Part shown: one piece after another, positions 46,423 to 49,717 of the stretch
Layout: each line of letters starts with the position of its first letter
Numbering within the stretch: position 1 is the stretch's first letter
Assembly (NCBI RefSeq): GCF_000722875.1
Contig: NZ_JFHR01000040.1
Coordinates: forward strand, 1 to 49,717
Reading direction: 5' to 3'
Length of the DNA stretch: 49,717 nucleotides
DNA from: Sphingobium chlorophenolicum
Lineage (GTDB): Bacteria > Pseudomonadota > Alphaproteobacteria > Sphingomonadales > Sphingomonadaceae
Notes under the pieces: generated by a model
Seen by the model: the letters and a program-made list of their open reading frames with translations, nothing else
Databases searched by the model: none
What the model was told of the DNA's origin: nothing
Translations under genes and position numbers: made by a program

Positions 46423-46683
46423 TCAGCCGGAAGTCTTGTCGCCATTCTTGCCCGGCATTCCGGCAAGGCCGATGTCCATCATCTGCTTGAACAACCGCAT
46501 GCCCGCATCGCCCATCGGAGAGAAGCTTTTGAACAGCGTCTCCATCTGCTCGACATTGGCGACGCCGTCGAAACTGTCGAGCATCGTCTTCACATATTTG
46601 TCGTGAATGGGGGTGACATCCGGCAGGCCAAGGAAAGCCCGCGCCTCCGCAGGAGTGCAGTCGACGTCCACGCTTACCTTCAT
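46423..46683 (-). CDS. DUF6489 family protein
   Basis: 86 residues. MKVSVDVDCTPAEARAFLGLPDVTPIHDKYV, then FSPMGDAGMRLFKQMM and a short polar tail, a pattern I associate with the small alphaproteobacterial family DUF6489; function unknown. It is the first gene of the minus-strand line leading into mnmE, and is divergent from the dienelactone hydrolase gene over 161 bases. Confidence 0.82.
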   Translation of the reverse strand: MKVSVDVDCTPAEARAFLGLPDVTPIHDKYVKTMLDSFDGVANVEQMETLFKSFSPMGDAGMRLFKQMMDIGLAGMPGKNGDKTSG

Positions 46684-46844
46684 ATCTCGCTACCTTTTGC
46701 CGTGGGCTCCCTTTACAACGCCTCATGCCGCAACAAGTGCGGTCAACGCAAATTTTTTGACGGCAAGGACGGTTGCGCTTGGCCCGGCAAGCGTCATTAT
46801 GCCGTCGACGAACCATATTCCCATAAGGACGGAAAGGATATTCC

Positions 46845-47543
46845 ATGGCAGCATTCACATCCATCTCCACGCTGGAGGGCGACGCCCAGTTCGACGTCTA
46901 TGTCGCCCGGCCGGAGGGAACGCCGAAGGCCGCCATCGTGGTGATCCAGGAAATCTTCGGCGTGAATGAGGGCATTCGCCGCAAATGCGACGATTGGGCG
47001 GCCAAGGGCTATCTGGCGGTGGCGCCCGACCTGTTCTGGCGGGAAAAGCCGCATGTCGAACTGGACGCGGACGTCCCTGAAGAGTTACAGGCCGCCTTCG
47101 GCCATATGCAGAAGTTCAACCAGGACCAGGGCATTCGCGATATCGAAGCCACGATCAAGATGGCCCGCGCCGAGTTGGGCGACGGCGGGAAGGTCGGTCT
47201 GGTCGGTTACTGCCTGGGCGGGCGGTTGGCCTTCATGTCGGCCTGCCGCACCGATGGGGACGCGTTCGTCGCTTATTATGGAGTCGGCATCGACGGGCTG
47301 CTGAACGAACAGCATGCCATCGGCAAGCCGGTGCTGCTGCATATTCCGACCGCTGACGGCTTCGTTCCGGCTGAGGTTCAGCAGAAGATGCATGAGGGGT
47401 TGAAGGACAACCGCCATGTCGTGCTGCATGACTATGAGGGGCTGGATCACGGCTTTGCCGCCGAGATGGGGGCGCGGCGCAACGAAGCGGCAGCGCAGTT
47501 GGCGGACGGCCGCACCGCCGATTTCTTCGCCGCGCATCTCTGA
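46845..47543 (+). CDS. Dienelactone hydrolase family protein
   Basis: 232 residues. The catalytic set sits at exactly the positions known for Pseudomonas dienelactone hydrolase: Glu36 (VIQEIFG), Cys123 (GYCLGGRL), Asp171 (PTADGF) and His202 (LDHGFA). Classical members hydrolyse dienelactone in chlorocatechol degradation, but many genomes carry family members with other ester substrates, and no other such pathway gene is present. GAAAGGATATTCC precedes the ATG. The quinone oxidoreductase gene follows 18 bases on. Confidence 0.93.
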   Translation: MAAFTSISTLEGDAQFDVYVARPEGTPKAAIVVIQEIFGVNEGIRRKCDDWAAKGYLAVAPDLFWREKPHVELDADVPEELQAAFGHMQKFNQDQGIRDIEATIKMARAELGDGGKVGLVGYCLGGRLAFMSACRTDGDAFVAYYGVGIDGLLNEQHAIGKPVLLHIPTADGFVPAEVQQKMHEGLKDNRHVVLHDYEGLDHGFAAEMGARRNEAAAQLADGRTADFFAAHL

Positions 47544-47561
47544 TCAAGGGGGACGGCGGCA

Positions 47562-48530
47562 ATGGCGCAGGCATGGCGGATGGTGGCGCGGGCCTATGGC
47601 GGGCCTGAGGTGATCGCGCGGGAGGATTTCGATCCGGGCCTGCCGGGCGAAGGCGAATTGCTGATCGCGCAGGATGCCGTCGGCCTCAACTTCATCGACA
47701 CCTATTACCGTACCGGCCTTTATCCCGCGCCGCTGCCGACCCCGCTTGGGGCGGAAGGCGCGGGACATGTGGCCGCCGTCGGTCCCGGCGTGAGCGGCTT
47801 TGCCGTCGGCGACAAGGTGGGGTGCGCCGCCGGGCTGGGCGCCTATGCCACGCATCGCATCGTCCGGGCGGAGCAGGTGGTGAGAATTCCCGACAGCGTC
47901 AGCACACAGGATGCCGCCGCCATGATGCTGAAGGGCATGACCGCCTGCTATCTGGCGGAGGATATCGTCAGCCTGCAGGCCGGGCAGTTCGCGCTGGTTC
48001 ACTCGGCGGCGGGCGGCGTCGGGTCGGCGCTGGTGCCGTGGCTGCGGGACAAGGGCGTGGTCGTGATCGCCCATTGCGGCTCGGCGGAAAAGGCGGCGCA
48101 GGTGGATGCGGACCATCGCCTGCATGGCCCGTTCGACAGCCTGGCCGCGACAGTGCGCGGGATTACCGGGGGCCGTGGCGTGGATGTCGTTTATGACGGG
48201 GTCGGCAAGGATAGCTGGAGCGCGTCTCTGGCCTCGCTCAAGCGGCGCGGGTTGATGGTCAGCTATGGCAACGCATCGGGTCCCGTGCCGCCGGTCAGCC
48301 TGCTCGACCTTAGCCGGGGCGGATCGCTTTACGTGACCCGCCCTACCCTGTTCGATTATGTCGCCACGCCGGAGGAACTGGCCTGGACCGCCGAAAGGCT
48401 GTTCGACCGCATGGCGCGGGGCGTGGTGAAGGCTGTGGTCGGACAGCGCTTCGCCTTGTCCGACGCGGCCGAGGCGCATTGGGCGCTGGAAGCGCGGCAG
48501 ACCACGGGCAGCACGCTGCTGATACCCTGA
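47562..48530 (+). CDS. NADPH:quinone oxidoreductase, zinc-free MDR family
   Basis: 322 residues. Medium-chain dehydrogenase fold: GLNFIDTYYRTGLYPAPLPTPLGAEGAGHVAAVGPGV at the N-terminus is typical of QOR1 proteins, and the NADPH loop is SAAGGVGSALVPWL. The zinc-binding Cys residues of alcohol dehydrogenases are absent. It reduces quinones or other enones using NADPH. Linked with the dienelactone hydrolase gene by an 18-base gap. Confidence 0.93.
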   Translation: MAQAWRMVARAYGGPEVIAREDFDPGLPGEGELLIAQDAVGLNFIDTYYRTGLYPAPLPTPLGAEGAGHVAAVGPGVSGFAVGDKVGCAAGLGAYATHRIVRAEQVVRIPDSVSTQDAAAMMLKGMTACYLAEDIVSLQAGQFALVHSAAGGVGSALVPWLRDKGVVVIAHCGSAEKAAQVDADHRLHGPFDSLAATVRGITGGRGVDVVYDGVGKDSWSASLASLKRRGLMVSYGNASGPVPPVSLLDLSRGGSLYVTRPTLFDYVATPEELAWTAERLFDRMARGVVKAVVGQRFALSDAAEAHWALEARQTTGSTLLIP

Positions 48531-48568
48531 CAGCGTTCTCCGGCGCGAGCCGCGAAACATTCCAGAAC

Positions 48569-48607
48569 GCTGGAAACAGGTTATTTTTATTTATATGTCG
48601 CACATAA
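48569..48607. promoter_or_regulatory. Hairpin and imperfect palindrome upstream of the dioxygenase gene
   Basis: TTCCAG-AACG-CTGGAA (48569-48584) is a perfect six-base hairpin followed by a T-rich stretch, and may end the upstream transcript. Just beyond, TTATATGTCGCACATAA (48591-48607) is a 17-base palindrome with one mismatched pair in AT-rich sequence, about 40 bases before the next gene. It could be a promoter/operator. Both roles are inferred. Confidence 0.4.
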
Positions 48608-48646
48608 TGCTCGACCGCCCCGGCGGGCGGTGGCAAGGCGCGACTG

Positions 48647-49609
48647 ATGCATGTCCTGGCGCCCTTGCTCGCTCCCTTCTGGTTCGCCCAGCTTTTCACC
48701 GGGGCCAAATCCTTCGTCGACAATCCACTGATCGGTTCGCCCCGGCTGAATGCGCTGGGCCTGCATGCCGGACGCGTGCGGATGGCGCAGGCGATGACGG
48801 CGCGGCGGCGCAAGGGGCTGGCCGCCGCCGTCGATCCGGTCCACCGCGCCACCTTCGACCGCGACGGCGTGGTCGAGATTCGCGACTTCCTGCCCGCTGC
48901 CGCCTTTCGGGATTTGCAGGAGCAGATTTTCGCCTATCGCGGTCCGGCGCGGGAAATGGTCCAGGGCGATACGATCACCCGGCGGCTGGCGTTGGACCCT
49001 GCCGCCCGTCGCGCCATCCCGGCGTTCGAGACTTTCCGCCGCGATCCGCGCTGGCAGGCGCTGGCCCGCTATGTCGCCGGTTTCGACATAGAGCCGCTGC
49101 TCTACCTCCAGTCGATCCTGCCGCAGCGGCATGACGCTCCGCCCGATCCCCAGCTCGCCTTCCATGCCGACACTTTTTATCCGGCGATGAAGGCATGGCT
49201 GTTTCTGGAGGATGTGCCGGTCGAAACCGGCCCCTTCGCCTATGTGAAGGGTTCCCACCGGCTGACGCCGCAGCGGCTGGCATGGGAAAAACAGCGCAGC
49301 CTGGCTGCGCGGGACGGCGATTGCCGCCTTTCGGCGCGTGGATCGCTGCGGATCGATGTGAGCGAACTGGAGGCGATGGACCTGCCCCAGCCCAGCGTCT
49401 TTTCGGTGCCCGCCAACACCTTGCTGATCGCCGACACGTTCGGCTTTCATGCCCGCAGTCCGGCCAGCGTCCCGGCCACCAGGGTGGAGATCTGGGCCTA
49501 TGGCCGCCGCAACCCGTTCCGGCTGGCCAGGGGATGGGATATGTGGAGCCTGCCCGGCTTGGCCGAGGGTAGTGTGCGGGATGTTCTGCAAAATCCATTG
49601 AGGATTTGA
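48647..49609 (+). CDS. Phytanoyl-CoA dioxygenase-like protein
   Basis: 320 residues. A double-stranded beta-helix Fe(II)/2-oxoglutarate oxygenase: His173-x-Asp175 (FHADTF) and His268 (GFHARSP) give the iron site, and an Arg for 2-oxoglutarate follows. The N-terminal ~55 residues (APFWFAQLFTGAKSFVDNPLIGSPRLNALGLHAGRVRMAQ) are a conserved leader of these proteobacterial proteins, with hydrophobic and basic character. The substrate is unknown; a lipid or acyl group is a guess from the leader. It is 116 bases after the oxidoreductase gene, probably with its own promoter. Confidence 0.85.
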   Translation: MHVLAPLLAPFWFAQLFTGAKSFVDNPLIGSPRLNALGLHAGRVRMAQAMTARRRKGLAAAVDPVHRATFDRDGVVEIRDFLPAAAFRDLQEQIFAYRGPAREMVQGDTITRRLALDPAARRAIPAFETFRRDPRWQALARYVAGFDIEPLLYLQSILPQRHDAPPDPQLAFHADTFYPAMKAWLFLEDVPVETGPFAYVKGSHRLTPQRLAWEKQRSLAARDGDCRLSARGSLRIDVSELEAMDLPQPSVFSVPANTLLIADTFGFHARSPASVPATRVEIWAYGRRNPFRLARGWDMWSLPGLAEGSVRDVLQNPLRI

Positions 49610-49664
49610 GCGGCCATGGCAGGCTGGTGATGTTCAAAGTCGCCAACCCCAATGGAGCCCCACC

Positions 49665-49717
49665 ATGACCAGGAATGAGAATAGACCATCGATAGCGGCC
49701 GTCAAAGATTTGATGGG
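49665..49717 (+). CDS. Possible start of a gene, cut by the window edge
   Basis: An ATG at 49665 with GGAG eight bases upstream opens a frame (MTRNENRPSIAAVKDLM) that runs off the end of the window after 17 codons. It is on the same strand as the dioxygenase gene. The product cannot be identified. Confidence 0.35.
   Translation, partial: MTRNENRPSIAAVKDLM

Noticed and set aside
46684..46844. TTGACC-like promoter box upstream of DUF6489
   Set aside because: The -35-like hexamer has no partner -10 at 16-18 bases; too weak to report as a promoter.

Overview
The window is GC-rich chromosomal DNA, almost fully coded, from an alphaproteobacterium of the order Sphingomonadales, most likely Sphingobium or a close relative. 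The basis is the set of alphaproteobacterial families (DUF4167, DUF3572, DUF1674, DUF6489, a DivK-type regulator, a COG3146 FemAB-like protein), the order mnmE-mnmG-rsmG-parA-parB with parS sites, and dispersed GC-rich palindromes of a kind common in sphingomonads. The genus is an inference. No phage, integrase, transposase, CRISPR array, rRNA or tRNA gene was seen.

Layout. 0.3-3 kb: a polysaccharide flippase, a CBS-domain protein, a small membrane protein and a YciA-type thioesterase. 3.1-7.5 kb (minus strand): a translation cluster, hisS-prfA-prmC, ending in an Arg/Asn-rich DUF4167 gene. PrmC methylates the GGQ motif of the release factor made by its neighbour prfA. 7.6-10.1 kb: a secreted M61 peptidase and inorganic pyrophosphatase. 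10.3-14.0 kb: divK, divergent from a tightly overlapping five-gene operon (DUF3572, HAD phosphatase, RidA, glycerophosphodiesterase, FemAB-like acyltransferase). 14.3-18.6 kb: rsmB, a lone PAS protein, rpe and a heparinase II/III-like protein. 18.8-23.7 kb: galU, an unknown gene, a 57-residue DUF1674 (SDHAF4-type) gene, htpX, and a divergent MocR regulator/YczE membrane protein pair. 23.8-28.7 kb: DUF1993, an SH3-like lipoprotein, gyrB, tag and a second lipoprotein. 28.8-33.8 kb: an Lhr-type helicase, a cystathionine gamma-synthase-family enzyme and a D-2-hydroxyacid dehydrogenase. 33.8-38.1 kb: a HAD-IB phosphatase head to head with an Mla-type lipid ABC transporter operon. 38.2-46.7 kb (minus strand): pepN, then the origin-proximal DUF6489-mnmE-mnmG-rsmG-parA-parB block with three parS sites. 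46.8-49.7 kb: dienelactone hydrolase, quinone oxidoreductase, a phytanoyl-CoA dioxygenase-like protein and the start of one more possible gene.

Most of this is conserved core genome. The parts that merit a second look are the MocR/YczE pair and the palindrome between its genes, the parS sites inside rsmG, a roughly 130-bp nested palindromic repeat in four copies, and a few unclassified small proteins. I did not find a convincing new multi-gene defence or biosynthetic system.
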